Origin: Thysanoteuthis rhombus | Lineage: Eukaryota > Mollusca > Cephalopoda > Oegopsida > Thysanoteuthidae | DNA: 64,000 bases | Direction of reading: 5' to 3' | NCBI GenBank assembly: GCA_963457665.1 | Contig: OY735206.1 | Location: 53,797,984 to 53,861,983, forward strand | Part shown: in pieces, positions 10,790 through 20,665 of the stretch | Layout: the number at the start of each line of letters is the position of its first letter | How positions within the stretch are numbered: the first letter of the stretch is position 1 | Position numbers and translations under genes: made by a program | Notes under the pieces: model-generated | The model's database searches: none | The model's input: the letters and a program-made list of their open reading frames with translations, nothing else | Told to the model about the DNA's origin: nothing

Positions 10790-11225
10790 CAAAGGTTTCT
10801 AAGTTGGTTTTTAAGTTAGTCTGGCTGGTTTGATTTCTATGCATCTATCAAGTGTACAAGCCAGACCTACGGAGCTAGAGAGCTGAAAATTCAAACATTT
10901 ACCCCTTAGTATGTCGACAAAATTTATTTTCTTTCTGTAAATCCCATCCCTAAATTAGTATTTAGTGGATGTTCAGTTTGCAACGTAAATTTATGCTAAA
11001 TCAATCTCTTTGTATGTGTGCGGTAGCATCCACGCTGTTTTGTTGTTGTTGTTGTTGTTTTTCTTTGTTTTGTTTTTTTGTTTTCTGAATTCAGACTTTT
11101 TTTAGCGATCACTGCCCAACAAAAGGTGAAAGAAGTAACTTATTGATTGACCTCCCCTCCACCCCCACTCAGCATATTGCCAAAGGACATTGGTGGTATA
11201 ACGGTTTTTATTAGGTGACTAACCA
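10790..11225 (+). repeat. REP-A dispersed repeat, copy 2
   Basis: Same ordered blocks as copies 1 and 3: GTCTGGCTGGTTTGATTTC, GGAGCTAGAGAGCTGAAAA, AAACATTTACCCC, TTTGCAACGTAAATTTATGC, GCGGTAGCATCCACGCTG, CTGAATTCAG, and GATCACTGCCCAACAAAAGG followed by TAACTTATTGATTGA. A (TTG)n run at about 11041-11060 is internal. Confidence 0.7.
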
Positions 11226-12058
11226 AACCTGTCATAATTTTTTTTTTTTCGTGGGTGCTTTTTTTTCGCCAGATGTTCCCGTTATGTATTGTATTGAAAT
11301 CAGAAAGAGCACCACCCCTGTGAGAAGTGGGGAAAGAGAGAGAGAGAAACAGCGAGATCACTTAACCCTGGTCAATAAGCCTCGTCCTGAATAGGGTGCT
11401 GTTGAGAACAACGGCTCTCCCCACTGATACCTCCTCAAAAACCCATATATAAACACACACGCACAATGAGCAGGGCTAAGTGCCCCGGCGCACATGGCAT
11501 CACTACTTGAGTTTTGGAACATGGCAATAATGAACCCAAGTGTAAAGAAGTGATTTCTTCTGGGGGTGGGGGCACACACAAACAGACGGAAGCTCACACA
11601 CATCCTCACGCACGCACGGACGAACACATAGTGGAATCTAAAGAGAGAGAGAGACTATGCGCAAACGCGCTGAAGTACGCATTGGGTTAAGAGCAGGCTG
11701 TGTCAAGAGTGGAGGCGTTATGTTATTGTTACTGCTACCAAAACCTCTCAGCCTTTCCCTTGTATACAGATGAATGAAATGAGATTAACGGGTATTTATG
11801 TTAAAGTGGATGATATGCGCCTACTTGTGATTCGCGTTGCTCCTTGACATTATACTACTTGACGAATTTCGAATGAATGGCAAAATAAACAAGCAACCGT
11901 TTTTACGAAGGAAAAGGCAAACATCAGCTTGTGTGTCCACTCTTGTATAAGGCACTGACACTTTCATTTATACATAATTTGGCGAACAGCCTTATCAGTT
12001 GCATTTTTATTGCATAAAAGCTTAATCCTCATCTCTTTATCATTCTCCCAAATATACC

Positions 12059-12062
<4 letters not shown>
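11226..12062. other. No gene recognised
   Basis: Contains CA/AC-rich patches near 11450 and 11575, and short GA runs at 11334-11347 and 11643-11653. An 89-codon minus frame (11358-11627) has no recognisable domain and overlaps the CA-rich DNA. Confidence 0.45.

Positions 12063-12106
<44 letters not shown>
12063..12106. repeat. (TA)n microsatellite
   Basis: About 22 uninterrupted TA units, followed within 100 bp by TG-rich and CT-rich simple DNA up to about 12265. Confidence 0.95.
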
Positions 12107-12107
<1 letters not shown>

Positions 12108-12419
12108 CATTTGCTGATAAATAAACCTAACTTCCATACACTTTCACTCCTGAGTCTGTCTCACTGTCTGTCGTTCAAATTATATACATTTATGTGTGTG
12201 CGTATGTCTATGTGTGTGTTCTTCTCTCTCTCTCTCTTTCTCTCTCCTTCTCTTTCTTTCTCTGTATGTATGCGTCTGTGTCGGTGCATTCAGAAATTAT
12301 TTGTAACGTTTGTATCATTTTGTGTTTTGTTTTATTTTTTTTTATTTTGTTTTTTTTTGTTCTTCTCTTCAGTGATTAAATTAGATATAATAGACAGGAT
12401 TACACAATTGAAGAAAATA

Positions 12420-12490
12420 GGGCTACTGCAGGAATCGAACCGTCGAACTGTCGCGTCGAAAGAAACGAATAGACCAAGAGGAAACGAGGA
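12420..12490 (-). repeat. tRNA-derived SINE head (minus strand)
   Basis: On the minus strand a consensus B box, GGTTCGATTCC, at 12431-12441 is followed by TGCAG, as in the SINE at 40560-40605. It sits about 90 bp from a plus-strand head of the same kind, forming an inverted pair. Confidence 0.5.
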
Positions 12491-12532
12491 GAGAATTTGA
12501 GGTGAAAACTGTCATTCAGGCCTTTGCATTAC

Positions 12533-12615
12533 CGGTGGCTATTTAGCTCAATGGTAAGAGTAATGCTTCAGTGGAGCGGCTATCTTATCAGTCGCAGGTT
12601 TGACTCCTGCAACAG
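12533..12615 (+). repeat. tRNA-derived SINE head (plus strand)
   Basis: A box TAGCTCAATGGTAAGAG (12544-12560) and B box GGTTTGACTCC (12597-12607) are at tRNA spacing. The ends do not pair as an acceptor stem, so it is a SINE promoter region or tRNA relic and not a working tRNA gene. The AT-rich continuation resembles that of the repeat at 40590-40640. Confidence 0.65.
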
Positions 12616-12682
12616 CTTTAATTCTTTATTCTATTTACGTTCTCTAGTCTGAGTGATATACATTAACTGTGTAACTATGGGG

Positions 12683-12850
12683 GATAATGAATGCAATAAT
12701 CTCGAAAAGTACGGTCCCATACGCCGTAATTCCAAATGCTGAAATCTCAGAAGATCAGAATTCCCAAACATTAAAATCCCATTAGGCTGAGATCTCGAAA
12801 GACGAAATCGTAAAAGTCGGAATCACGGAAACCGAAATTTGAAAAAAGGC
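12683..12850. repeat. Degenerate ~15-bp phrase repeat (GAAATC-type minisatellite)
   Basis: About ten imperfect phrases built around a GAAATC or GGAATC core (for example GCTGAAATCTC, GACGAAATCG, GTCGGAATCACG) follow each other. TTAGGGTT-like sequence follows at 12885-12925. Interpreted as a decayed minisatellite, possibly the internal array of a DNA transposon or Helitron; no ends were identified. Confidence 0.5.
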
Positions 12851-12925
12851 CAAATAAGAAAGGTAGGTGCTCTGGTTGTTTATTGAGGGTTAAAGTGTAG
12901 GGTTATGGTTAGGAATAGGGTCAGA

Positions 12926-14229
12926 GTTTTTAAAAAAAGCAGCTATATATCGTGATGCAAAACTACAAAATATTGTTAATAATCTTGAAAGTCGACCAAG
13001 CTTAATGGACAACCTACGATCAAATTGCCCATAATGCATCCTTTTGATACATTTTTTTATGAGGTAGATCCGTTTATTTGAGCCAAATCTTGGAAAACCA
13101 AAGGATAAAACGTATATACGTAATAATTTCCCTGGCTTATTTCGGTCACCAAATCGTTTAATTGGGCCAGCATGAAGAAACCAATGAAACCTTTAGGTTG
13201 GTAATTTCTAACTCGCTCGCTGCCAAGTCAGCTTCAGTCAGTCAATATCTGTTGTGTATCTGTTGTTGGCGGCCTGTAAGAAGGAGAATAAACACCATGG
13301 CAATTCAGAGCATTTAAATATAGAGAAGTCTGATACGAGCAGTAATGAAAATTTGCTGGTGTAATGCTTCGAAAACTATAAAGAATGTGCCTGAATCGAT
13401 AACAGCTGACAGCATCGCAATGGGAACGAAGACAGGGAAGATGTAAATGTTTGACCAAATGCAGCAAAGTGTAAAAGGACATCAGAAGACCAGAAAGATG
13501 ACGACAATGATATAAATAAATTATGCGATCCTTATGAGTTGTATATTGAATGTAACTATCGCTAGATGGTTAAAGCATTTGATATTTTGGCGTAATGATT
13601 CTTTTCAGTTCCTTCATTATTTGAAAACTTGAGATATCTATTTTAGATTAAGGTAAGTGCAAGTATTCAAATTTCTGATTTCTTTTTTTTCTTACAGCTA
13701 AGTTGTAAAGCTGCTTACTTTCTAATGCTATCTATTGTTTCAACGGAAAAGTACGAAAATATTGGAAATCAATTCGTGCGTTGAAAATAACGTATTTACG
13801 TGGACTTCATAGATTTGTATTGTATTGCTATGTTAGTGGAACTTAATTTCTAAAGGTAACTTACAACTGTTAATAAGTGACTTTTTGCGACTAAAAATGT
13901 AAGGTTTATTATTTTAAGATTAATCAGCTTGCTTTTGTTTACGTCTGGGGATCCCTGGGCAATCAAGGATTTGATTAGTATGAAGATCTAATTTTTGAGT
14001 CTTCACAACTAGCAGGAATACCCGACTTGGCGAAGGGGAAAAATAGCATAAAATACAACAAAATAGGAAACAAAAGATATTTTAGATTTTTAGATCCCCG
14101 TTGCCAGGAGAGAAATAGCTTTGTGAAAGATCTTTGAATGTTTAGCTCTACTCAAAAGTGCCTATACACACACCGTAAAAACGTTTTGGAATAAAACTGG
14201 GCACTGGCAAATTTATTTTATCGTAAATA
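12926..14229. other. No gene recognised
   Basis: AT-rich. An 82-codon minus frame (13234-13482) matches nothing I know. A weak A-box-like string lies near 13560 without a matching B box. Confidence 0.45.
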
Positions 14230-14640
14230 ATATTGAACTGATATTTAAAGTTATTTTTAGACTGTTGTCCTCATCTTGGTTCATTTCTTGAACTCAACGT
14301 TTCGGCAGTTATACCCTACGGCCGTCTTCAGGGAATAAATGGGTGTGTTTCGATCGTTGAGGCGGGTTGGGGTTGCCTGTCTCGGTGATCGGCTGGAATG
14401 TGCTCATTAGACTCTCTAATTTCGGATGGGGTTAATTTTTTGTCCTAAACCCTTCGGTTGGTCGTAACTAGTGTAAAAAATCTGCAGTTGTCTGAAATTG
14501 ATGCTATGTGAGATTGCTTTTTTGATGGCAAAACTTCTCCGTAAGACATGAAATCTTGGTTTGGAAGAGGGGTAGATGTTATAGTCTATGTCCATCAGTA
14601 TGAAAAGATGTACCCTCAAGCCAAAGTCCAGCTTCCTAGG
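14230..14640 (-). mobile_element. Penelope-like element 3' region (relic)
   Basis: Minus strand: a 67-codon frame (14619-14416) ends about 55 bp before a hammerhead-like structure (14361-14293). In Penelope-like elements hammerhead ribozymes lie in the repeated UTR next to the ORF, and the phrase here (CTGAAGACGGCC then CCGAAACGTTGAG) is of the type found there. The short frame contains no RT or GIY-YIG motif, so the assignment rests on the ribozyme-like sequence. Real Penelope-like RT and GIY-YIG fragments occur at 38.4-40 kb in the same window. Confidence 0.45.
14293..14361 (-). ncRNA. Hammerhead-ribozyme-like motif, probably decayed
   Basis: On the minus strand, in order: stem III strand CTCAACG (14361-14355), ATC (14354-14352), a 20-nt stem I region (14351-14332), core CTGAAGA (14331-14325), a stem II region with GGC and GCC arms (14324-14304), core GAAA (14303-14300), and the stem III return CGTTGAG (14299-14293). 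The two stem III strands pair perfectly over 7 bp. Both core boxes match the hammerhead consensus CUGANGA and GAAA. An extra A before the expected UC cleavage site and a weak stem I suggest loss of activity. Confidence 0.55.
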
Positions 14641-14986
14641 TGTAAATTATAGCCTTCAGTTGCTTCAATCAGTTATAAATGACCATAAATCGCATATGGT
14701 GGCCTTGTATGACCTCTGAGCTCAAACTAACATAGCGGGGGTCCTTAGCTGTGAGAAGAAATTTCAACTTCTCTGATGTAAATTAGTGGCCCACAAACTT
14801 CGGGAGGAAAGTCAGGGTCCAGTTTAACAATATAATTACATTGTAAATGGAACTCCACTATAAATCCTTTTTAAAATCACACAACTCTTGTCCTCCTCCG
14901 TGAAAATTCAAGTTTTTAGCTCCCTACACACAAAATTGTGGCCCACAAAATGAGTCAGCCAGACAGACAGACAAGCGAGCATTGAG

Positions 14987-14988
<2 letters not shown>

Positions 14989-15053
<65 letters not shown>
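14989..15053. repeat. (TA)n microsatellite
   Basis: About 32 TA units, uninterrupted. Confidence 0.95.
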
Positions 15054-15056
<3 letters not shown>

Positions 15057-15101
15057 GATTTCAAGAAGGTTTGACCTTGGGTTTTGCTAACTACAAAATA
15101 A

Positions 15102-15300
15102 TGCAGGTTTTCCCCGCTATCCTAAAATTAGCGTTCCATTGAAATCTTTCCGTAATCTGAAATGGTGCAAAGCAAAGAAGCAGTTATCATTATTATATAA
15201 GGGAAAATGTTTAGAACGTTCCCAGGCCCCTAAGATAACCTACTTTATTGATAGGTCAGTTTTATGCTCAGGATAACTCCCTTACGAGCTCTTTTGGACT
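15102..15300 (+). mobile_element. Tigger-like element, 5' end fragment
   Basis: Begins TGCAGGTTTTCCCCGCTATCC and continues with blocks (GGTGCAAAGCAAAGAAGC, TTATCATTA, CATTTAGAACGTTCCCAGGCC in related form) that align with 23415-23545 and, in part, 25490-25610. The terminal CAGGTT..CCC..CG resembles pogo/Tigger ends. A SINE follows at 15330. Only one end is present. Confidence 0.5.
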
Positions 15301-15327
15301 TTCCTGATACCTTAGAACACATCTAGC

Positions 15328-15665
15328 TGCTTCTATTCCGACTGAAGATTATTATTGTAATGTATTCTATATATAACAAATAAATTCGCGAATATGTAAG
15401 ACTTGTCAATTTAGCTCAGTTGGTTAGAGAGCCACCTATTAATCACTTGGCCGTGATCTCAAATCTGAGTTGAATAATCCTATTTTATTCACCAGTTTGG
15501 TTTAACGTGATGTGTTTGACAAACGTTGGAGAGTTTACTCGCCTGAATTTGTTGAGGGTTCATCTTTGTTCTTATTCTTCTGGTTTCTATGGTTGAGAGA
15601 CAAAGCCAACTCCAACTTGGACTGGAGTTTGATAAAAATGAGGCTGATTTCAGGCGGTCCACAAA
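15328..15665 (+). mobile_element. SINE-1, near full-length copy with internal tRNA-like region
   Basis: Starts CTTCTATTCCGACTGAAGAT and carries a ~70-bp AT-rich leader. The A box TAGCTCAGTTGGTTAGAGAG follows at about 15413, then a B-box-like GATCTCAAATCTG. The body contains CAGTTTGGTTTAACGTGATG and AGAGTTTAC, ending with CCAACTTGGACTGGAGTTTGA. The same order of blocks occurs at 24080, 35785 and 57545 (copies differ in length). RNA polymerase III would transcribe such a repeat; mobilisation would need a LINE. Confidence 0.7.
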
Positions 15666-15714
15666 AAAAAAAAATAACCTAGTGGATTTCGAGCGCCTGC
15701 TGTACCGCTATTAT

Positions 15715-15865
15715 TAACAAGCTCGTCTCACTGACCGTTTCGTTAATGTGATGAGGTCAGTCCTCATTGGTTGTCCCGTACTTATGGCCTTGTGCCAGAC
15801 TTAGAGAAAGCTCAATAAATAATTGCTTAATGGCCTCTATTAGCATGCTTACATATAAAGTGAGA
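15715..15865 (+). repeat. SINE-like module E copy
   Basis: Contains ATGGCCTTGTGCCAGACTTAG at about 15785, the shared motif of module E (also near 9731, 9888 and 50868), preceded by a block with CTCGTCTCACTGACCG. Confidence 0.45.
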
Positions 15866-16014
15866 GATCGTAAATGTTCATTCAATATTCAAGTTCGTTT
15901 GAGTGACCGAACAGGCAATGGTTTAAGTTGTACCAGTAATAAACAAAATAACTGTTTTATAGCATTGTACGTGATTATAATAAACAGCTCCCCCTAGTAT
16001 GTATGCATGTACAA

Positions 16015-16103
16015 TATATGTATATATAAGTATGTGTATGTATACATATATATATGTAAGCATATATATGTATGTGCATATATATATACATATATGCATG
16101 TGG

Positions 16104-16175
<72 letters not shown>

Positions 16176-16476
16176 GTAAGTATAAGTATACGTATACGTA
16201 TATGTATATGTGAATATGTATTCATATGTATGTGTATATATGCATTTGTGTATATATATATATGTATATATGTGTCTATACACATGTTTATATATATATG
16301 TGTGTGTGTGTGTGCAGGTATGTATGTGTAAGTGTATATATGTATATGTATATATGCATATATGTATATGTATTTATATATATATATTTATGTGTATATA
16401 TATATGCATGCGTATATATATACGTATATGTGTGTGCGTGTATGTATGTATGTATGCATGAATGTATGTGTATGTA

Positions 16477-16507
<31 letters not shown>

Positions 16508-16520
16508 ATATATATATATA
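16015..16520. repeat. Compound ATATGT / (TA)n / (GA)n / (TG)n microsatellite, ~500 bp
   Basis: A continuous block of imperfect TATATG units with embedded (TA)n (16108-16150), (GA)n (16150-16174), (TG)n (16300-16313) and a second (TA)n (16478-16522). Open frames of 60-120 codons in all frames here are Tyr/Ile/Met/His repeats and not genes. Confidence 0.95.
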
Positions 16521-16716
16521 TATGAGCGTGTATAGACAGTGACAGATTGGATGTAAAGGAAGAGTCAGTTACCTGGTACTTTTTCATTCTCATCAGAACT
16601 ATATACACATCAACACAATACCCTGTTAATTTGGTCTAAATGTCTCAAATGAACTCTCTGCGTACTTTCCCATATTTTTGTGTAACTTGTCTCCCGAATG
16701 TGTACGCGCATTATCA

Positions 16717-16718
16717 CA

Positions 16719-16762
<44 letters not shown>
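16717..16762. repeat. (CA)n microsatellite
   Basis: About 20 CA units with few interruptions; the poly-His/Thr and poly-Val/Cys frames are artefacts. Confidence 0.95.
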
Positions 16763-16764
<2 letters not shown>

Positions 16765-16859
16765 CACACACAGAGGCATATGCATATAACTCCATGGCGT
16801 ATACATATACATGAACACACTTTTACTCATACGCACTCAATCGTATTCATAACTTCATG

Positions 16860-17220
16860 GTGAACATATACACACCCAAACTTGTACTGGAAATTGGTTG
16901 CTTAATATTACCTGAGACCATATGTATAAGTATTGTCGTTCATTGGCACCTTATTAGCAAAAGATATAGCCAGGTTAAATCAGGAACGCGCGTCTCGGTG
17001 AGCGCGCGGTCGCTCCCTTCGCTCGCACCCCAAATTCGCCTGTTCACCTCTAGCATTATGCTTCTTACCCTGCCTAAGTGCTCTACACTTAATGAGAATA
17101 ATGGCGTAAAATTACCACGTGATGTTTCCTGGTGATTAGGTACCAATGTTCACGTGACTCTATTAGCCTCGGTAAGTACGAAGGGCAGCTGGTCGTTCAT
17201 TGATGGACAACTACAATTTC
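16860..17220. other. Locally GC-rich stretch, function unknown
   Basis: Around 16985-17035 the sequence is CpG-rich (ACGCGCGTCTCG, GAGCGCGCGGTCGC) within AT-rich surroundings. Two CACGTG E-box sequences lie at about 17117 and 17151. A 68-codon minus frame (16940-17146) crosses it. It could be the edge of a DNA transposon or a regulatory element; nothing decides between these. Confidence 0.3.
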
Positions 17221-17239
17221 TCCGTCTTTCTCACTCTCC

Positions 17240-17527
17240 CCCCCCCCCGTTTCCCTCTAAACCTTTTTTTTATTATTTCTGTTTCTTCTATTATTTTTCA
17301 ATTCGTTTTGTTTTCTATTTCCTTTCTCCACCCCCCCCCCCAAAAAAAATCCCAACCTCTACCATTACATCACCATCCCCACCCCCATCCCCCGTTGTGT
17401 TTGGATGGCACTCTCTTGAGAAAAGAAAAAGGACGACAGTGGAAAGACCGGAATATGAAGCTATCCGACAGTGGAAACGGGGGCATGTGATGCCGTAGAT
17501 GAGTCGCAAAAGACTGAGACAGAGGCA

Positions 17528-17575
<48 letters not shown>

Positions 17576-17580
17576 GGGGG
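17240..17580. repeat. C-rich/T-rich low-complexity DNA and (GAAA)n microsatellite
   Basis: C runs at 17239-17248 and 17331-17341; about 11 GAAA units at 17527-17573. The 154-codon minus frame (17315-17779) with FLSFFLSF repeats is the translation of this microsatellite. Confidence 0.85.
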
Positions 17581-17997
17581 AACGGGGTAACAAAAAAAAT
17601 ATGGACGAAACGGAAGTGGAAAAGATATAGCAAGATAAATAGAAGTGGGACGGGGCCTGTTTGTGTATCACGAGTTCGAGGCGCCTGGATAGTGAGGAAA
17701 AAAAATGAGAGGGGCGGAAGTGTGAATCACTTATCGCGACATTAGGTTCCGGGAGGGGAAGATTTTTCACCGGAGACATTGTTGTTACGACACTAAATTT
17801 CCACAGATGCAGGCAGTGATTTTACTGTCAATTTGCGATTAACTCTCTCGCCTTTTCTTCCTCAATCTCCCAGCACAATTCATTTCTTATTTCTTTCAAT
17901 TCATTATTAGCAACTATAAAAAGCAGTTTCCTTCTTTTCTTTTCAATATAGGTTCATCAAGATATTTTTTTCGTTCTGAAAGATTTTCCCTATACTT

Positions 17998-18100
<103 letters not shown>

Positions 18101-18231
18101 CAAAGTTCAAATCAGGAATACAATATAATATAATATAATGCAATATCTGATTTGTGATGGGTTAATTTCATAAAGTGCTCGATAATTCAACATTGAATAT
18201 TGAGTCAAGTTAGAGTAGAGCTTATTTCATC

Positions 18232-18232
<1 letters not shown>

Positions 18233-18314
<82 letters not shown>
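18233..18314. repeat. (TA)n microsatellite
   Basis: About 40 TA units, with one CATA interruption near the left end. Confidence 0.95.
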
Positions 18315-18318
<4 letters not shown>

Positions 18319-18385
18319 GACTGTGTGTGTCCGTGCATGTATGTCTGTACAGAATAGACAAAAAAAACGGGGGGGGGGTCGTTAA

Positions 18386-18512
18386 ATGGTATTAGGACCG
18401 TTTAGTTTTAACTAATTCATTAAAAAAGATCGATTTTCATCATTGTCTGGGCCAAATGTTCGTTCTGTTCTTTCGCTTGATGGCATTAGGACCGTTTAGT
18501 TTTGACCTATTC
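18386..18512 (+). repeat. 94-bp-period direct repeat, unclassified
   Basis: The 33-nt segments 18386-18418 and 18480-18512 share ATTAGGACCGTTTAGTTTT and flanking bases with about four differences. It may be a minisatellite or the repeated end of a dispersed element. Confidence 0.7.
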
Positions 18513-18869
18513 TTTCACAACGACCGCTCCTCGTTTGTCTTGTGACGGCACTCATATCAACTTGCAATATTTCGTGTGTATGTATCATCATTCTCCGCTT
18601 ATAACTTCATCGACGGTATAGCTGGATTAGTCATACGTAGACAACTGTTCGTAAGCCCCACTTGCAGCTTGTCAAGCTTGTTGAAGCTTCGTTCTGCTTA
18701 CGGCATTTGGTATTCCCCAATGGTCATCTGTTTTCATTACAGACCAGGCTCAACGTTGGTTAATGGTGTACAATGTGATTTGGCTGTACCCTCTTAGTTA
18801 AGCAAATCCCTAATCCTGGTCTTTGAGCTGACTACTTGGTGGAGAAACAGTGGGTACCATTTGAAAAAT

Positions 18870-18945
18870 GTTTGGTATGAACAGTGGGGGATTGAACAAC
18901 AACCTACTGAACTAGAGGTGAGCACTTTAACACTGGGTCACGGTT
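18870..18945 (-). repeat. tRNA-like SINE head (minus strand)
   Basis: On the minus strand the segment contains GTGACCCAGTGTTAAAGTGC and, about 40 nt later, GTTGTTGTTCAATCCC, a plausible B box. Only a weak A box is visible. Confidence 0.35.
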
Positions 18946-19004
18946 ATCGATGTTGTAGATTTTTTTTCTAATTTGTTAAAATTGGCATATTTTTTTTATC
19001 AACC

Positions 19005-19097
19005 TTGACTTCTTTTCTACCATCATCTTAATTTTCAGTTTTACGGCAAAGAATGAACGAATAAATACAGCTAAAAATTAAGATGAAGGTAAAAAAA
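19005..19097. repeat. Hairpin-forming inverted repeat
   Basis: Arms 19019-19038 and 19071-19090 pair in 18 of 20 positions (ACCATCATCTTAATTTTCAG with its partner) around a 32-nt loop. Outer A/T-rich bases extend the stem. It could be a small MITE centre or a chance palindrome. Confidence 0.65.
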
Positions 19098-19099
19098 AA

Positions 19100-20539
19100 T
19101 GATTTTTTTAAAATTGTCAACTATCGCATTAAGTGTTATATGATTAACAGAAAAGCGTTGAGTTACGTGCATCTACAAAGGAGATTATGTTGAAAAATGA
19201 ATATTTGTCGTGTAAAATGAATGTTATCTCATCATTGGGCTACGGATCTACTGACGTAACTACGTGTTTATTCGTGACCCCTACGAAGGCCAACCAGTGG
19301 GAATCACTCAAATTCTGCCATATAGCTATATTCTTTACTTCTCTGAACACCAAACGCCGCCATTTTCTTCGTTTACATTTCTACACTTATAGCATTAAAT
19401 GTAATAGTATTCAGATTTCTTGGATTCCGATTGCTAATCTTATTTCTAAACGTTCAGATACTATTGGGGTTGTGCTTGTAAAATCCACAGCATTAAACTG
19501 ACGTCTATCCTCATGGCATTTACTAAACCCTTTAATGTGCGCCAAAGACTAGCTGTCGATGAACCACTAATCATCGTTGTGTCTGGTTCTCTACGTTGGC
19601 CATTAGAGAGTCAACGAGACTCTCTTTATGTTTTAATGAATAGAAAGCCAAAGGCAGTCCACTCAGCTCCGTGATTAATATGTTGTGGGACTCAAACTGC
19701 ATGGGGCCTCCAAGCCAACACTTAGCCAAGGACACCGCAGGAAAACATATGCGACCCCCATCAAACGAGCGTCGGAAAGAAAACTCTTTGATTGTTACAC
19801 CGGCTGTCCTCCTGCCCTTTCACGAACTATGACCCTGCAGTTATTGCATTTCAAAATCGTTCGGAACATTTAGGATTCCTTTGAGTATGTTGGATAGTGC
19901 AGATGAAGGCAAAATAACTTTTTCTTAGGGAGAACATTTTAGATGAAGGCTTTTGTCTACACTACTTGCTAAAAACCGCCTGTGCATGATATATTGAAAT
20001 GCAGCATGAGTCACAGAAACATAAAATAGGTGAGCTCGAACATGAGTTTGGGAATTTTCGTATAATGGCGTAAAAATTTTAAAAAAACTATCGATTTTAC
20101 TTTGATTTCATTTTGGTTCAGGAAAAAAAACCTTCTTCACTTTTGACCCCCTTAAAGAGTAGGGGGCTCACTTTAAACCCTCCAAGGAATAACGTATAAA
20201 CATTTGAAACATGTATATGTGCGGTAAGTAGGTTCCACTTTGGCATTACAGTTACCTTGGGAATAAAACCCCCGTTGAAAACACTTTTAAAATATCTTAC
20301 TTGAAACTTTCATTTCAAAACATCCTTCAAGTTCATTTAGTTGGCATACCAAGTATGGGTAGGTTACACCTATTTTTAGGTACTTTTTACTGCGTGACAG
20401 ATAAACACCCGAACAGACGGACACCTCTCTGTAATATATATTTATATATATTATTAAGAAATGGATATATCCTGGAAGGCTTTACAGCTTTAAACATAAT
20501 ATATAGCGCCAATTTAGATAATGTATGCTGTTCAAATTC
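19100..20539. other. No gene recognised
   Basis: Frames of 104 codons (19187-19501) and 105 codons (20301-20618) have no motif I know and no start or splice context that stands out. No terminal repeats or tRNA-like boxes were seen. Confidence 0.45.
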
Positions 20540-20544
20540 TTTTC

Positions 20545-20665
20545 TGAGACTTAGACGAAACGTTGCCATCAACGTTTCCGGGACGTTGTTGGAATTCTAC
20601 AAAGAAACGTTAATGTAACGTCATAATAAGTCTATATAACGTTGCAGAAACGTTATAGTGACATC
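20545..20665. repeat. Cluster of AACGTT-type palindromes
   Basis: Seven ACGT-centred words occur in about 110 bp (AACGTTGCC, CAACGTTTCC, GGACGTTG, AAACGTTAA, TAACGTCA, TAACGTTGC, AAACGTTAT), spaced about 12-20 bp and partly alternating in orientation. It looks like a decayed short-unit array. Confidence 0.5.

Noticed and set aside
12533..12615. Functional tRNA gene
   Set aside because: A and B boxes are good but the acceptor ends do not pair and the repeat continues downstream as in other SINE copies. The same reasoning applies to 23212, 24525 and 57160.
12885..12925. Telomeric repeat array (also near 53807)
   Set aside because: Only a few imperfect GGTTAGGG-like words; no array.
15923..16608. 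Overlapping frames of 60-120 codons on both strands
   Set aside because: All arise from the ATATGT/(TA)n/(TG)n compound microsatellite.
17315..17779. 154-codon minus frame with FLSFF repeats
   Set aside because: Comes from the (GAAA)n microsatellite and neighbouring C-rich runs.
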